Positions 54,522 through 63,998 of a stretch of DNA of 64,000 nt are shown piece after piece. The position numbers were made by a program, and so were the translations under genes. The notes beneath the pieces were generated by a model. It did no database searches and had not been told where the DNA came from. It was given only the letters and a program-made list of their open reading frames with translations. The DNA comes from Methanolobus mangrovi (lineage in GTDB: Archaea > Halobacteriota > Methanosarcinia > Methanosarcinales > Methanosarcinaceae). The stretch's first letter is position 1. The number at the start of each line of letters is the position of its first letter. The stretch is from positions 868,001-932,000 of the forward strand of contig NZ_CP133594.1 in assembly GCF_031312535.1 (NCBI RefSeq). Reading direction: 5' to 3'.

Positions 54522-55151
54522 TTAGTTTTTAAGCGAGCCTGCATTTCTTTTCAGGAGCATATTCTTACACCTTTCCAGATCCTCACCAGTGTTAACATTG
54601 AGGGCAAGCTCAATATCATCCAGGACAAGGCTGACATAATCCTGTTCATGATCAACATCATTACCGTCCAGTATGTTGATACCTGAAGGAACTATCAGTT
54701 TCCCGTCCCAGTTGAAAACCGTATCAGGTCTGATCCCAAGACTTTTACAAACATGTATGGGAGAAAAAATGGACATTGCCGGTTTCCCGCATTCCTTATA
54801 CTCCCTTATTACCTTTTCAAGAAGTTGCGGTGTCAAAAGAGGCAGGTCTGCCATAAGGATCATAAGCGGGTCTGTGATACAAGCAGCTTTTACTGCATAC
54901 ACCATATCGCCTACATAGTTGCCCCCACCCGTTGGGATGACCATTATCTTGTCATCGTATTCTTCCTGGACAAAGGATGCTGTTTTTGGGGTTGCAGGAG
55001 AAACAGCAACATATATGTCACCTATACTCTCGGTTCTTTGCAGGGTGTCGATTACATAAGAAATAAGAGGTTTTCCCAGAAGTTCAACACAGGGTTTTTC
55101 ACCCATGCCAAGCCTGCTTCCAAATCCTCCGGCCATTATTATAGCGTTCAA
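54522..55151 (-). CDS. cobY: GTP:adenosylcobinamide-phosphate guanylyltransferase
   Basis: The 209-residue protein has the nucleotidyltransferase start AIIMAGGFGSRLGMGEKPCVELLGKPLI and an MILMADLPLL metal site. CobY is the archaeal replacement for CobU and makes AdoCbi-GDP in the late cobamide pathway. It starts at TTG 55151, with GGAGGT 5 nt upstream; TTG overlaps the TGA of cobS, so translation is coupled. As the last gene of the six-gene cob operon its identity is also supported by context. Confidence 0.93.
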   Translation of the reverse strand: MNAIIMAGGFGSRLGMGEKPCVELLGKPLISYVIDTLQRTESIGDIYVAVSPATPKTASFVQEEYDDKIMVIPTGGGNYVGDMVYAVKAACITDPLMILMADLPLLTPQLLEKVIREYKECGKPAMSIFSPIHVCKSLGIRPDTVFNWDGKLIVPSGINILDGNDVDHEQDYVSLVLDDIELALNVNTGEDLERCKNMLLKRNAGSLKN

Positions 55152-55960
55152 ATAATACCTCCATACATTAATATCAGCGTGATACTGATCAATGCAATTA
55201 TCCTTCCAATTTCGTTGGAAGCGCCAATGACATCACCATTGACACCACCAAAATGCCTGTTACTTACGTTAAGCAAGACAAATGTCGCTACTATTGCCGC
55301 TATGAATGCGAAGATACCGGTAATTCCAAGACCAAAGTAAAAAGATGCTCCAAGACAGGCAATACTACCAATTACAAAACCTATAAGGTATTTAGATACT
55401 GTGGTATTGTTAATGAGTATGGAACCCAATCCCTCATGAATAGGTTTTCCGAATGCTGCAATTGTCAACATAGACTGCATTGCACTTACCTCGGAAACGA
55501 ACATTGCAAAGAAGAATATACCTGCTATTTCTGCGGTCGTTGAGTACAGAGCCGTAGCTTCACCATAAAGCGATGTAAGGGAGGCGTAGAAGGCAATGAT
55601 CACAAGAGCAGCATATGCAACCCCACCGATCCCCAGGGACATGTCTTTCAGGGCTTTTAGCTTCTTTTCCACAGAACCATGAGCAGTCAGGCCGTCACCC
55701 AGATCAGCTATTCCATCAAGATGGTTCAGGCCTGTAATATAATAGACAAAAGCAATGATAAGTACTGCACTTATTGAGATTGGCAGGAAGCTTATCAAAA
55801 AGTAGGCTACTGCACCCATCAATAAACCGAGTACAAGACCTACGACCAGATGCAGGTATGTCCTTTTGAAGAATTCATCAAGCCCCTCCATGGTAATTCC
55901 CACAGGTATGGTTGACAGAAACCCGAAACTTGAGCGAAGAGCCAATAAAAAAGCATTCAT
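55148..55960 (-). CDS. cobS: Adenosylcobinamide-GDP ribazoletransferase (cobalamin 5'-phosphate synthase)
   Basis: The 270-residue membrane protein has about seven helices and the CobS motif NHLDGIADLGDGLTAHG near residues 80-95. It joins AdoCbi-GDP and alpha-ribazole (phosphate) to make the cobamide. It overlaps cobZ upstream by 4 bp and cobY downstream by 4 bp. Confidence 0.95.
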   Translation of the reverse strand: MNAFLLALRSSFGFLSTIPVGITMEGLDEFFKRTYLHLVVGLVLGLLMGAVAYFLISFLPISISAVLIIAFVYYITGLNHLDGIADLGDGLTAHGSVEKKLKALKDMSLGIGGVAYAALVIIAFYASLTSLYGEATALYSTTAEIAGIFFFAMFVSEVSAMQSMLTIAAFGKPIHEGLGSILINNTTVSKYLIGFVIGSIACLGASFYFGLGITGIFAFIAAIVATFVLLNVSNRHFGGVNGDVIGASNEIGRIIALISITLILMYGGII

Positions 55961-56568
55961 CCTGCCATCACATCACTTTTGCTGTTGGCATCTTTTTTTG
56001 CGGCCCTCTTTGTTTTACCAGAAGATGATGATGCATCCGCCATGGCCCTTGTGTACATACTAGCAGAGACCCCACCTATAAGCCCACCTATTATATCATC
56101 CATGAAAGGACCAAGCTCTGAGAGGATACCGGGTTTCTGCTTGTCAAAGCGAACGAATTCAAACATCCCTTTGTCACCGCTGATATATTTGGAGATGCTC
56201 ATTCCAAGAACCTCATCGGCGATTATAAAAGTCAGGTCCTTTTCATAAGAGCTTTTGCTGATATTGGGCAGCCTGCCTTCACGGCCCTCTCTTTCAAGTA
56301 ATATCCCGGAATAGACAAGCATACATAGGTTGGGATCGAAAAGAGCAAGATCAAGTTCGTAAAGGAATTTTTCCTCTGCAAGCTCTCTTGTTTCAATACC
56401 AGGGTGTGGAACATATAACTCCAGTGCAGTGTCAACAAGCATCTGGACTGTTATTCCTTCCTCTTCAAGAATATCAATGATATCCCTGGTGATCTCACCT
56501 TCCAGCTCTTTGGACTGGTCTTTTTTCCGGTCTTCTGATTCTATATCCGATAATTTCATTGCCATCAC
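55957..56568 (-). CDS. cobZ: Alpha-ribazole-phosphate phosphatase, CobZ-like (PgpA-related)
   Basis: The 203-residue protein matches the archaeal CobZ type reported in Methanosarcina mazei, which dephosphorylates alpha-ribazole-phosphate (or the cobamide phosphate). Visible features are a helical N-terminus (ELEGEITRDIIDILEEEGI), YVPHPGIETRELAEEKFLYEL, and the conserved FMDDIIGGLIGG segment of the PgpA-like fold. The charged C-terminus (SSGKTKRAAKKDA) is variable. The start among three close ATGs (56568 to 56559) is uncertain. It lies between cbiB and cobS. Confidence 0.82.
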   Translation of the reverse strand: MMAMKLSDIESEDRKKDQSKELEGEITRDIIDILEEEGITVQMLVDTALELYVPHPGIETRELAEEKFLYELDLALFDPNLCMLVYSGILLEREGREGRLPNISKSSYEKDLTFIIADEVLGMSISKYISGDKGMFEFVRFDKQKPGILSELGPFMDDIIGGLIGGVSASMYTRAMADASSSSGKTKRAAKKDANSKSDVMAG

Positions 56569-56607
56569 TTCGGAGAGATTTATTAAATTGAATATGATAT
56601 GTCAAGA

Positions 56608-57582
56608 CTATGTCAAAATTGTAAATAATGATACTATAATTGCAAAGAATGCTGCTATCAGGGTTATCCATGAGGTAAGTTTGATATCTTCGGACACTGG
56701 ATAAATAAAACCCTTACCAAGTACGTAGGTATTGGGTTTTTCGAGTTTTATCCTGAGTGCACCGGCAACTGATGCCATGGGAAAACCTGAGTTTGGAGAT
56801 GGAGTTTTCAAACCATCTGCAAGTCCGCTCTTGAATGCACTTTTATAATCCGGTACTTTGATCCCATGATAGAACAACCTGACTGTCAGAGTCGCTGCGG
56901 AAATGAAGAGAACGGACAAACGTGCAGGTACCCAGTTGAGCACATCATCCAGCTTTGCAGAGAACCAGCCCATATCCCTATGACGCTCATCCGTGTATCC
57001 AACCATTGAATCAAGGGTGCTTGTTGCTTTAAAGACATATGCTGCGATCAGTCCGAAAGGACCAAAACACGCATAGAACAAAAGCGGGGAAAGAATACCA
57101 TCTACATAGTTCTCTGATGTTGTTTCAATGATGGCGGACGAGATATGGCTCTCATCCAGCTTTGATGTATCCCTGCTAACATACATGGATAGTTTTTGCC
57201 TTGCACCGTCAAGCTTCCCTGCATCCAGTTCTTTGCGGACTTCATCTGCAGCGCCATAGAGACAGCGTATTGCAAATGTTGCCTTGAGGAAATAAGCAGC
57301 AACAAGGTAGCGTAACGGAGAAGGAATGTTTTCTATCCCCATGAAAAGCATTACAAGATATGCTATAAGACTGCCAAACAGTATAGTGGTCAGACCCATG
57401 AATATGCCATAGAGCTTCCTGTGGGTCTTTGGGACATGCTTCTTGAAAAAGGATATCAACCTGCCCATCCATACAACCGGATGGATAGCAGCAGGAGGCT
57501 CACAAAATACCATATCCAGGGCATAGGCTAACAGAAGTACTATCACAAGCTCACTTGGATCAGCCTGTACCGGTGGTATCAT
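56608..57582 (-). CDS. cbiB: Adenosylcobinamide-phosphate synthase (CbiB/CobD-type)
   Basis: The 324-residue polytopic membrane protein carries the family motifs PPAAIHPVVWMGR, SRDTSKLDESHISSAIIETTSENYVDGILSPLLFY, ATSTLDSMVGYTDERHRDMGWFSAKLDDVLNWVPARL and SPNSGFPMASVAGALRIKLEKPN. It attaches aminopropanol phosphate (from the CobD product) to adenosylcobyric acid. The ATG overlaps the cobD stop as ATGA, a sign of translational coupling. Confidence 0.95.
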   Translation of the reverse strand: MIPPVQADPSELVIVLLLAYALDMVFCEPPAAIHPVVWMGRLISFFKKHVPKTHRKLYGIFMGLTTILFGSLIAYLVMLFMGIENIPSPLRYLVAAYFLKATFAIRCLYGAADEVRKELDAGKLDGARQKLSMYVSRDTSKLDESHISSAIIETTSENYVDGILSPLLFYACFGPFGLIAAYVFKATSTLDSMVGYTDERHRDMGWFSAKLDDVLNWVPARLSVLFISAATLTVRLFYHGIKVPDYKSAFKSGLADGLKTPSPNSGFPMASVAGALRIKLEKPNTYVLGKGFIYPVSEDIKLTSWITLIAAFFAIIVSLFTILT

Positions 57583-59081
57583 AAATTAGTCTCCATTACG
57601 CTCTTCCATGCCTTCTCAATACTTTCTTTATTGAGTCCATCCACGGTGAACACAGATAATAAGTCATCAACGATTTTTTCCTTGTGAACTATATTGCATT
57701 TAAGACAGCTCCATACCTGACCACCGCTGGAACTCTCGATCCAGCTACCTCCGGTGCGGGTGTCCTCACATGGATAGAACGGACAGAAGCAGAAGGTACA
57801 ATCCTGTTCTTCAAAATGACAGGGGTAATAGTCACAGTCTGTATTGCTACCTTTGCGCCCGCATTCTGCAGCTGCTTTAATATTTTCTCCTAGCTGCATC
57901 TCTGCCTGTTCCCGACCCCATTCATAGATAACCTGACGAATGGTAGATGCGATAAGTTCGTTCTCTTCCCTTTTGCGTATGGCTATTCGAATGTAATTTG
58001 GACCTATGTTCTGGAAAGAGTTACAATCACGTATCAATACACCATGGGAAGCCATGCGTTCTGCAAGCTCAGAAGAAGTAAGGGATAGTTCGGAGATATC
58101 CACAAAAATGTAGTTCACACTGCTTTCGATAGGCTTGAAGCCCCTGCGTGAGAGTTTCTCCATCAGGAAATCATGTTCTTTTCTTATGAAAGCCCTGGAA
58201 TCTTTCAGATATTTGCTGTTTACTCCCCCTTCCATATTCAGAAGAGCAGTTGCTACTGTATCTGCAATACATCCCATATTCCATGACAGCCTTGCACTGT
58301 TAAGTACACAGGCAAACTTCTTTGATGCTATACCAAAACCCATCCTGATACCGGGGATAGCAAAGGCCTTTGTGAGAGAGCGCTGGATGAAAAGATAGTC
58401 ATTTTCCTCAACAAGATATGCAACACTTTGTTCAGGATCTGCAAGTTCTATGAATGCTTCATCTACAAAGAGAATGGTCTTGTGGGCTGCACAGATCTTT
58501 GCAAGCTCTTCGATCTGCTCCTTTAAGAGTAATTTTCCTGTAGGATTATTGGGATTGCATACGAAGATGATTTTAGCTTCGTCAAGCAGTTTATCGTCAA
58601 GATCGAATATGTTTTCCTGATCGACGTATTTTACCTGTGCCCCCATAACCTTGCACTGCATCTCATATTCACTGAATGTCGGTGTGGGAATAAGTACAAC
58701 ATCCCCTTCACTGATGGCGCACTCAGCAACAAGCCTTATGATCTCAGTTGACCCGTTTCCCGGGATTATGTTTTCGTATGTTATGCCCATACCAACAAAA
58801 TCAGCTGCAGCTGTCCTGTATTCCATATAACGGTTATCAGGATACTGTTCTAGTTTTTCAAGTCCGGTTTTAAGAAGGTCCTCAAGATCAAGTTCCGAAT
58901 CAGGTTGCTCAAATGGTGTTCCAAACGGATTCAAGCTTGCACTTGCATCCAGTATTTCCGATTCAGGTATCCCGTATCTCTGGGAACTTTTTCGTATCAG
59001 TCCGCCATGTGCACATGGCTCAAGGCTTAGAAGATAATTCTTTACCGGGAGAGATGATCTTTGTCCTGTCAAAATAATCAA
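57579..59081 (-). CDS. cobD: Threonine-phosphate decarboxylase with C-terminal Cys-rich kinase-type domain
   Basis: 500 residues. Residues 20-390 are an aminotransferase-fold decarboxylase with NPNNPTG, DEAF and the PLP lysine in RSLTKAF (Lys238), making aminopropanol phosphate from threonine phosphate. The last 100 residues are Cys-rich (CDYYPC, CTFCFCPFYPC, CLKC). In M. mazei MM2060 a matching domain was reported to be a threonine kinase, so the protein probably makes its own threonine phosphate. The start (TTG at 59081) is uncertain, with no good ribosome site. It overlaps cbiB and follows a paralogue. Confidence 0.92.
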   Translation of the reverse strand: MIILTGQRSSLPVKNYLLSLEPCAHGGLIRKSSQRYGIPESEILDASASLNPFGTPFEQPDSELDLEDLLKTGLEKLEQYPDNRYMEYRTAAADFVGMGITYENIIPGNGSTEIIRLVAECAISEGDVVLIPTPTFSEYEMQCKVMGAQVKYVDQENIFDLDDKLLDEAKIIFVCNPNNPTGKLLLKEQIEELAKICAAHKTILFVDEAFIELADPEQSVAYLVEENDYLFIQRSLTKAFAIPGIRMGFGIASKKFACVLNSARLSWNMGCIADTVATALLNMEGGVNSKYLKDSRAFIRKEHDFLMEKLSRRGFKPIESSVNYIFVDISELSLTSSELAERMASHGVLIRDCNSFQNIGPNYIRIAIRKREENELIASTIRQVIYEWGREQAEMQLGENIKAAAECGRKGSNTDCDYYPCHFEEQDCTFCFCPFYPCEDTRTGGSWIESSSGGQVWSCLKCNIVHKEKIVDDLLSVFTVDGLNKESIEKAWKSVMETNL

Positions 59082-59135
59082 AGCATGTAGTAAATAGGAA
59101 ATATATTAACCTGTTTAGCTGATCTTCAAGAAAGA

Positions 59136-60650
59136 TCAAAGCAGAGGCTCAATCACTTCCTTCCATGCCCTCCTTATGTTCTCATCAGTGTCTCCGTCAG
59201 CCATCAGTGCATCAAGCACCATTCTGGCGACCTTTGATCTATGCAATAGAGTACAATGTTCACAACTCCATACCTGTCCACCTGTGGAGCTCTCTATTAA
59301 TTTACCACCTGTATTTTCGTTCTGGCATGGATAAAAAGGACAGAAGCAAAATGTACAGTCCTGACCTGTGAAATGGCATGGATAATATTCGCAGGAGCCA
59401 CGGCCAGCAGCAGTCGCACCACCATGTTCAATGGTTTCCTCCAGTTTTTCCCGGGCATCTTCCCTGCTAAGTTCAGCAAATACATCATCAAGAGTTCGTA
59501 TCAGTTTCTCAAATTCAACCCTGGGTCGTACAGATATCCTGACATATCTTTTCGAACCATCAAAAAAATCACCGCATTCACGAATCATTATTCCATATGA
59601 TGCCAGTCCTTCAGTGAGCCTTACAGAATCCACAAAGAGATCCTTGACATCCACAAGCAGATAACTGGCACTGCTTTCGATGGGATCGAAACCGTAGATG
59701 CCTGAAAGACGTTTGATGATGTAATCCCTTTCTTTTTTAATGAAAGCTCTGGACTCGGAGAGATACTTGCAACCGGAACCACCTTCCAGATTAAGGAAAG
59801 AAATTCCAATAGCTTCTTCAACCACCCCGATATTCCATGAAAGTCTGGCAGAATTCAATACTTCTGCAAGGGAAAGGGAGGCAATGCCATAAGCCAGTCT
59901 CATGCCAGGCATCCCAATAATGTTTGAGACAGACCGTATTACAAAAAGAGAATCATTTTCCAGCGCCACATCCGCAATACTCATTGCAGGGTCAGCAAGC
60001 TCGATAGATGATTCATCGACTATGAGTAAAGTATTATGTGCAGCGCATTTTTCTGCGAATTCAACCAGTGATTCCCTGGATGTAAGCTCCCCGGTGGGAT
60101 CGTTAGGGTTCTCAATAATTACGATCTTTGCCCGATCCAATGTCATCCGGGGAAGATTTAGTAATTCCTTTGAAGTGAACGAATTTACACGAGCACCGAA
60201 GATCTCAGCTACGTGCCGATACTGCCCGGAAGAAGGAGAAGGAACTATTATCATATCTCCTTCATTTATAACTGACCCAATAATCAGGCGTAATAACTCG
60301 CATGAACCATTACCGGGAACTATATTTTCAAAGTTGATGCCATGACCCAGAAAACTGGCGGCAGCTGTTCTTAATTCAAGGTACCGATTATCAGGATACT
60401 GATCTGATCGGGCAATAGAATCAAAGATTATCTGCTCTTTGTCAAGTTCACTTTCCTTAAAATCAAACGGTGTGCCCAGAGGATTTGCATTTGAGCTGAA
60501 ATCAAGCATATCTGTTTCAGACATATTATATTTTTCAGCTGCCTCATAAACCCTCCCGCCATGCTTCCTTGCTTGCAATGCAAGCAAATAATGCTTCAAA
60601 TGAAGTGGGAAATTTTTTCGGTACACACTTATCAACAGGTGGTTACGCAC
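59136..60650 (-). CDS. CobD paralogue with degenerate PLP site and intact Cys-rich domain
   Basis: The 504-residue protein has the same two-part layout as the cobD product next to it. The Cys-rich domain is complete (CEYYPC, CTFCFCPFYPC, CEHC). In the aminotransferase-like part the PLP lysine is replaced: RSVSNII has Asn243 (codon AAC at 59922-59924) where cobD has Lys. NPNNPTG has become NPNDPTG, while the DES aspartate and the terminal Arg motif are kept. It is therefore unlikely to decarboxylate. It may be a dedicated threonine kinase, a regulatory partner or a new activity. The GTG start at 60650 is uncertain. It is the first gene of the cobamide operon. Confidence 0.87.
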   Translation of the reverse strand: MRNHLLISVYRKNFPLHLKHYLLALQARKHGGRVYEAAEKYNMSETDMLDFSSNANPLGTPFDFKESELDKEQIIFDSIARSDQYPDNRYLELRTAAASFLGHGINFENIVPGNGSCELLRLIIGSVINEGDMIIVPSPSSGQYRHVAEIFGARVNSFTSKELLNLPRMTLDRAKIVIIENPNDPTGELTSRESLVEFAEKCAAHNTLLIVDESSIELADPAMSIADVALENDSLFVIRSVSNIIGMPGMRLAYGIASLSLAEVLNSARLSWNIGVVEEAIGISFLNLEGGSGCKYLSESRAFIKKERDYIIKRLSGIYGFDPIESSASYLLVDVKDLFVDSVRLTEGLASYGIMIRECGDFFDGSKRYVRISVRPRVEFEKLIRTLDDVFAELSREDAREKLEETIEHGGATAAGRGSCEYYPCHFTGQDCTFCFCPFYPCQNENTGGKLIESSTGGQVWSCEHCTLLHRSKVARMVLDALMADGDTDENIRRAWKEVIEPLL

Positions 60651-60807
60651 AGGAGATATATTAAACTATTCAAGTTAAGTTGTGCAAATATCCACAATTT
60701 AAACACTAAAAAGGTAAAAACATAAATATACGGCAATATAAATCTATCAAAAGTTCTATAACGATGTATCGTACAACATTATATCAGGGCATATTGGAGA
60801 TTTCCTC

Positions 60808-61590
60808 ATGGCAGATGAAATTGATTATAAAATAATTGGCGACGACATGCAGCTTGTAGAGATTGAACTTGACACTAATGAGGCAGTAAGAGCAGAAGCT
60901 GGCGCAATGATGTATATGGGACCAGGCATCAAAATGGAAACATCTACAGGTGGCGGTTTACTCAAAGGCCTTAAACGTGCAGTAACAGGAGAGAGTTTCT
61001 TTATTACAAGTTTTATTCATGAGGGATCAGGAAAAGGGTATGTTGCATTTGGAGCTCCATACCCCGGAAAGATAATTCCACTTGACCTTGGAAAACTGGG
61101 AGGCAGCTTCCTGTGTCAGAAAGATTCATTTCTCTGTGCAGCAAATGGTATAGATATTGAGGTTGCACTTACCAAAAAGGTAGGAGCAGGACTGTTTGGA
61201 GGGGAAGGTTTTATTCTCCAGAGACTCAAAGGTGACGGACTTGCTTTTGTACATGCCGGTGGAACCATTATTGAAAAAGACCTTGCTGCCGGAGAGACCA
61301 TCAGAGTTGATACCGGATGCATAACCGCCTTTGCAGAAAGTGTAACATACAATATACAGCTGGCAAGCGGATTCAAAAATGCACTGTTCGGTGGGGAAGG
61401 ACTTGTACTGGCAAGTCTTACCGGCCCCGGAAAGATCTATCTTCAAAGTCTTCCTTTCTCACGTCTTGCAGACAGGATCGTTGCAGCTTCAAGGTACCAG
61501 GGCGGTAGCAGAAGAGACGAATCAACCGGAATAGCCGGAATTGGCAGCGGTGCACTTGGGGCTATTCTTGGAGGGGACCGTTCATTCTGA
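60808..61590 (+). CDS. TIGR00266/AIM24-family protein
   Basis: The 260-residue all-beta protein has MQLVEIELDTNEAVRAEAGAMMYM, GGGLLKGLKRAVTGESFFITSF, GGSFLCQKDSFLCAANGIDI, AGLFGGEGFILQRLKGDG and GEGLVLASLTGPGKIYLQSLPFSRLADRI, all typical of the family. No enzymatic role is established; eukaryotic AIM24 affects mitochondrial organisation. GGAG lies about 8 nt before the ATG. It is divergent from the cobamide operon. The metallophosphoesterase gene follows 40 bp later and may be co-transcribed. Confidence 0.92.
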   Translation: MADEIDYKIIGDDMQLVEIELDTNEAVRAEAGAMMYMGPGIKMETSTGGGLLKGLKRAVTGESFFITSFIHEGSGKGYVAFGAPYPGKIIPLDLGKLGGSFLCQKDSFLCAANGIDIEVALTKKVGAGLFGGEGFILQRLKGDGLAFVHAGGTIIEKDLAAGETIRVDTGCITAFAESVTYNIQLASGFKNALFGGEGLVLASLTGPGKIYLQSLPFSRLADRIVAASRYQGGSRRDESTGIAGIGSGALGAILGGDRSF

Positions 61591-61630
61591 GAACAGGCGT
61601 TGCTGTCCGACATATGAGGAGACACTAAAA

Positions 61631-62290
61631 ATGAGACTGTTTGCTATTGCAGATCCGCATGGCAATTATTCCAAAATAGAAGAGTTACTTGAACAGTCCG
61701 GAGACATTGATGTAATTTTGATTGCCGGAGACATCACCAATTTCGGACCTGATGAAAAGGCACTGGAACTCATTGATATGTTCAAGCCACCAATACTTGC
61801 AGTTCCGGGAAACTGCGATCATGAATCTATATTAGAAGTAATAGACAATTCAAGAGCCACAAATCTTCATAATGGATCTATTACAATAGACGGAGTTCAG
61901 TTTGTAGGTATGGGCGGGTCCAATCCCACACCATTCTGCACTCCTTTTGAGATAGAGGAATCTGATTTTGAGACAAATCTCAATAGCCTGATGAATGAAA
62001 CTGGAAATACAGAAGAGCCCGTTGTCATCCTCACACATGTACCTCCCTACGGAATTCTTGACGAGGTGGGAGGCATGCACGTAGGGTGCAAAGCCCTAAG
62101 CGTATTTCTTGATAAAGCTGACATTATGGTCTGCGGACATATCCATGAAGCAAGAGGTATTCGAAACTCCGGAAAAACCATAATAGTCAATCCCGGAATG
62201 GCTGCATTGGGTTTTGCAGCACTTATAGATATTAATAGAGAGAATCATGAATATGATATAAGTATACAGCTACTAGAAGCTGGCAGATAA
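61631..62290 (+). CDS. Metallophosphoesterase, YfcE/MJ0936-like
   Basis: From the ATG at 61631 (after GAGGAGA) the 219-residue enzyme has the calcineurin-like motifs in order: ADPHGN (DxH), GDIT (GD), GNCDHE (GNCD), THVPPYG (H), and CGHIHEA (GHxH), giving a complete dimetal site. It should hydrolyse phosphodiesters, but the substrate is unknown. It follows the TIGR00266 gene; a longer frame that overlaps that gene lacks a ribosome site. Confidence 0.93.
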   Translation: MRLFAIADPHGNYSKIEELLEQSGDIDVILIAGDITNFGPDEKALELIDMFKPPILAVPGNCDHESILEVIDNSRATNLHNGSITIDGVQFVGMGGSNPTPFCTPFEIEESDFETNLNSLMNETGNTEEPVVILTHVPPYGILDEVGGMHVGCKALSVFLDKADIMVCGHIHEARGIRNSGKTIIVNPGMAALGFAALIDINRENHEYDISIQLLEAGR

Positions 62291-62332
62291 GTTATTTAAC
62301 CATCCAAATTATATTATAAAGCAGGTGATCAG

Positions 62333-62821
62333 ATGAAAGCAAAGATTTTGCTCATTTTCCTAATATTACTCTCTTTTACCGTCATCGGATGTGTTGACGA
62401 AGATAAAGAGACCCCTAATGAAACTGATATGTTGAACGAAACTACAGAAGAAGTTGTCAATGAAACGGTCACTGAAGACGCAGGTATGAATGAAAGCGTT
62501 GAAGAAGTAGCAGTTGACGAAGAGGAAGACCAAAAACTTGAGATTGTAGAGTCAGAAGGTCCGAAGACCTATACAATATATATGGAGAAATTCCTGACAC
62601 AGCCTAACAATATAACCATTAACACAGGAGATACAGTTATATGGTTCAACCGTAATGACCCAACAAGGCTCTTCACACTTGTAAGCAATGAAGACCTTTG
62701 GGAAAATACAACCATAGGATACAGATTATCCTTCAAATATACTTTCAACGAAACGGGCACATACACATACAAAGTACTCGGTTGGGAAGAAAGGATGAAG
62801 GGAACCATTATTGTTAAATAA
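62333..62821 (+). CDS. Lipoprotein with cupredoxin-like domain lacking copper ligands
   Basis: 162 residues: a signal with a lipobox (TVIGC, Cys20), a Glu/Asn-rich linker with several N-x-T sites, and a C-terminal beta-sandwich of plastocyanin type ([48 protein letters not shown]). The usual His, Cys, His and Met copper ligands are not seen. AGGTGATCAG lies just before the ATG, a nearly perfect 16S match. The surface protein may be structural or bind something other than copper. It ends 22 bp before the trm1 start. Confidence 0.85.
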   Translation: MKAKILLIFLILLSFTVIGCVDEDKETPNETDMLNETTEEVVNETVTEDAGMNESVEEVAVDEEEDQKLEIVESEGPKTYTIYMEKFLTQPNNITINTGDTVIWFNRNDPTRLFTLVSNEDLWENTTIGYRLSFKYTFNETGTYTYKVLGWEERMKGTIIVK

Positions 62822-62843
62822 GAATGAATCTTCAGGGAACCGG

Positions 62844-63998
62844 ATGAAAGTAAGATCTATTACGGAAGGAGATACCGAAGTCCTGGTCCCCATCCCTGTG
62901 GAAGGAGCTAATTTTGCGCCATCCGCAGCCCCTGTTTTTTATAATCCGGTCATGGAGATGAATCGTGATATCTCCGTAGCTGCAACATCTGCTTTTGTTA
63001 AGAGGATGGAACCTGACCCTGAGAAGACCATCACTTATGTTGATGCCCTCTCTGCTTCGGGTATCCGTGGGCTCAGGATAGCAAATGAGACAGGTATACA
63101 CACAACCCTCAATGACTGGAGCGAAGAAGCTTGTGACCTTATACAGCAGAACATAGATAATCTGGAAATCGGGCACAATACCATTGCAAGCCATAAGAAT
63201 GCGAACGTACTTCTTCACGAGAAACATTTCAATATAGTCGACCTTGATCCATTCGGCACACCAGCACCTTTCCTGGCAGCAGCTGCCCGCTCTGTCATCA
63301 ATCTGCTTGAAGTGACGGCAACGGATACTGCACCTCTTTGCGGTGCTCACCTCAATTCAGGCATACGAAAATATGCTGCAATTCCTTTTAATAACGAATA
63401 TCACAGTGAGATGGGAGTACGTATACTCCTTGGAAGGATAGCCAGGGAATTATCACTTCAGGATAAGGCTATGAATCCTCTCCTGACCCATGCTACGAGG
63501 CATTACGTACGTACCTACCTTGAGATGAAAAAAGGTGCAAAGCAAGCTGACAAAATGCTGAAGAACATGGGATTCATTGTCCATTGTCCTGCATGTGGAA
63601 ACAGGGAAGCTATCTACGGCCTTGCGGCCCATATTGAAGAGAAATGTGGTCGTTGTGGTGAAAAGAATATGCTTGGTGGGCCTATGTGGCTTGGGAAAAT
63701 ACATAGTCCCGATTTTTGTAGCGAAACCATTGCAGAACTGGAAGCTCGCAACTGCGGCACCAAACAATTAGCCATCAAGATGCTTGAATTATGCCGGGAT
63801 GAACTGGATATTCCAATGTTCTATGACCAGCACCTGATATGTAAAAAACTTGGAGTTTCCGCTTCTGCAATTGAAACAGTTATACAGGAGCTCCGGAACA
63901 GAGGATTTAAAGCTTCAAGAACACATTTTAGTGGTATTTCTTTCAAAACGGATGCAGATATATCGGATATTGAGATAATTATAGCTGATCTCCGATAG
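62844..63998 (+). CDS. trm1: tRNA (guanine26-N2)-dimethyltransferase
   Basis: The 384-residue enzyme has the Trm1 features [37 protein letters not shown] (SAM motif), [18 protein letters not shown] (catalytic D-P-F-G), the ALCGAH-like TAPLCGAH segment, and a C-terminal CPACG...CGRCGE zinc finger. It methylates G26 of tRNA. I chose the ATG at 62844 over in-frame codons inside the previous gene. The gene ends with TAG 2 bp before the window end, so readthrough cannot be judged. Confidence 0.95.
   Translation: MKVRSITEGDTEVLVPIPVEGANFAPSAAPVFYNPVMEMNRDISVAATSAFVKRMEPDPEKTITYVDALSASGIRGLRIANETGIHTTLNDWSEEACDLIQQNIDNLEIGHNTIASHKNANVLLHEKHFNIVDLDPFGTPAPFLAAAARSVINLLEVTATDTAPLCGAHLNSGIRKYAAIPFNNEYHSEMGVRILLGRIARELSLQDKAMNPLLTHATRHYVRTYLEMKKGAKQADKMLKNMGFIVHCPACGNREAIYGLAAHIEEKCGRCGEKNMLGGPMWLGKIHSPDFCSETIAELEARNCGTKQLAIKMLELCRDELDIPMFYDQHLICKKLGVSASAIETVIQELRNRGFKASRTHFSGISFKTDADISDIEIIIADLR

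Noticed and set aside
63453-63767. Minus-strand frame opposite trm1
   Set aside because: Antisense to conserved catalytic and zinc-finger coding sequence, with no start context.
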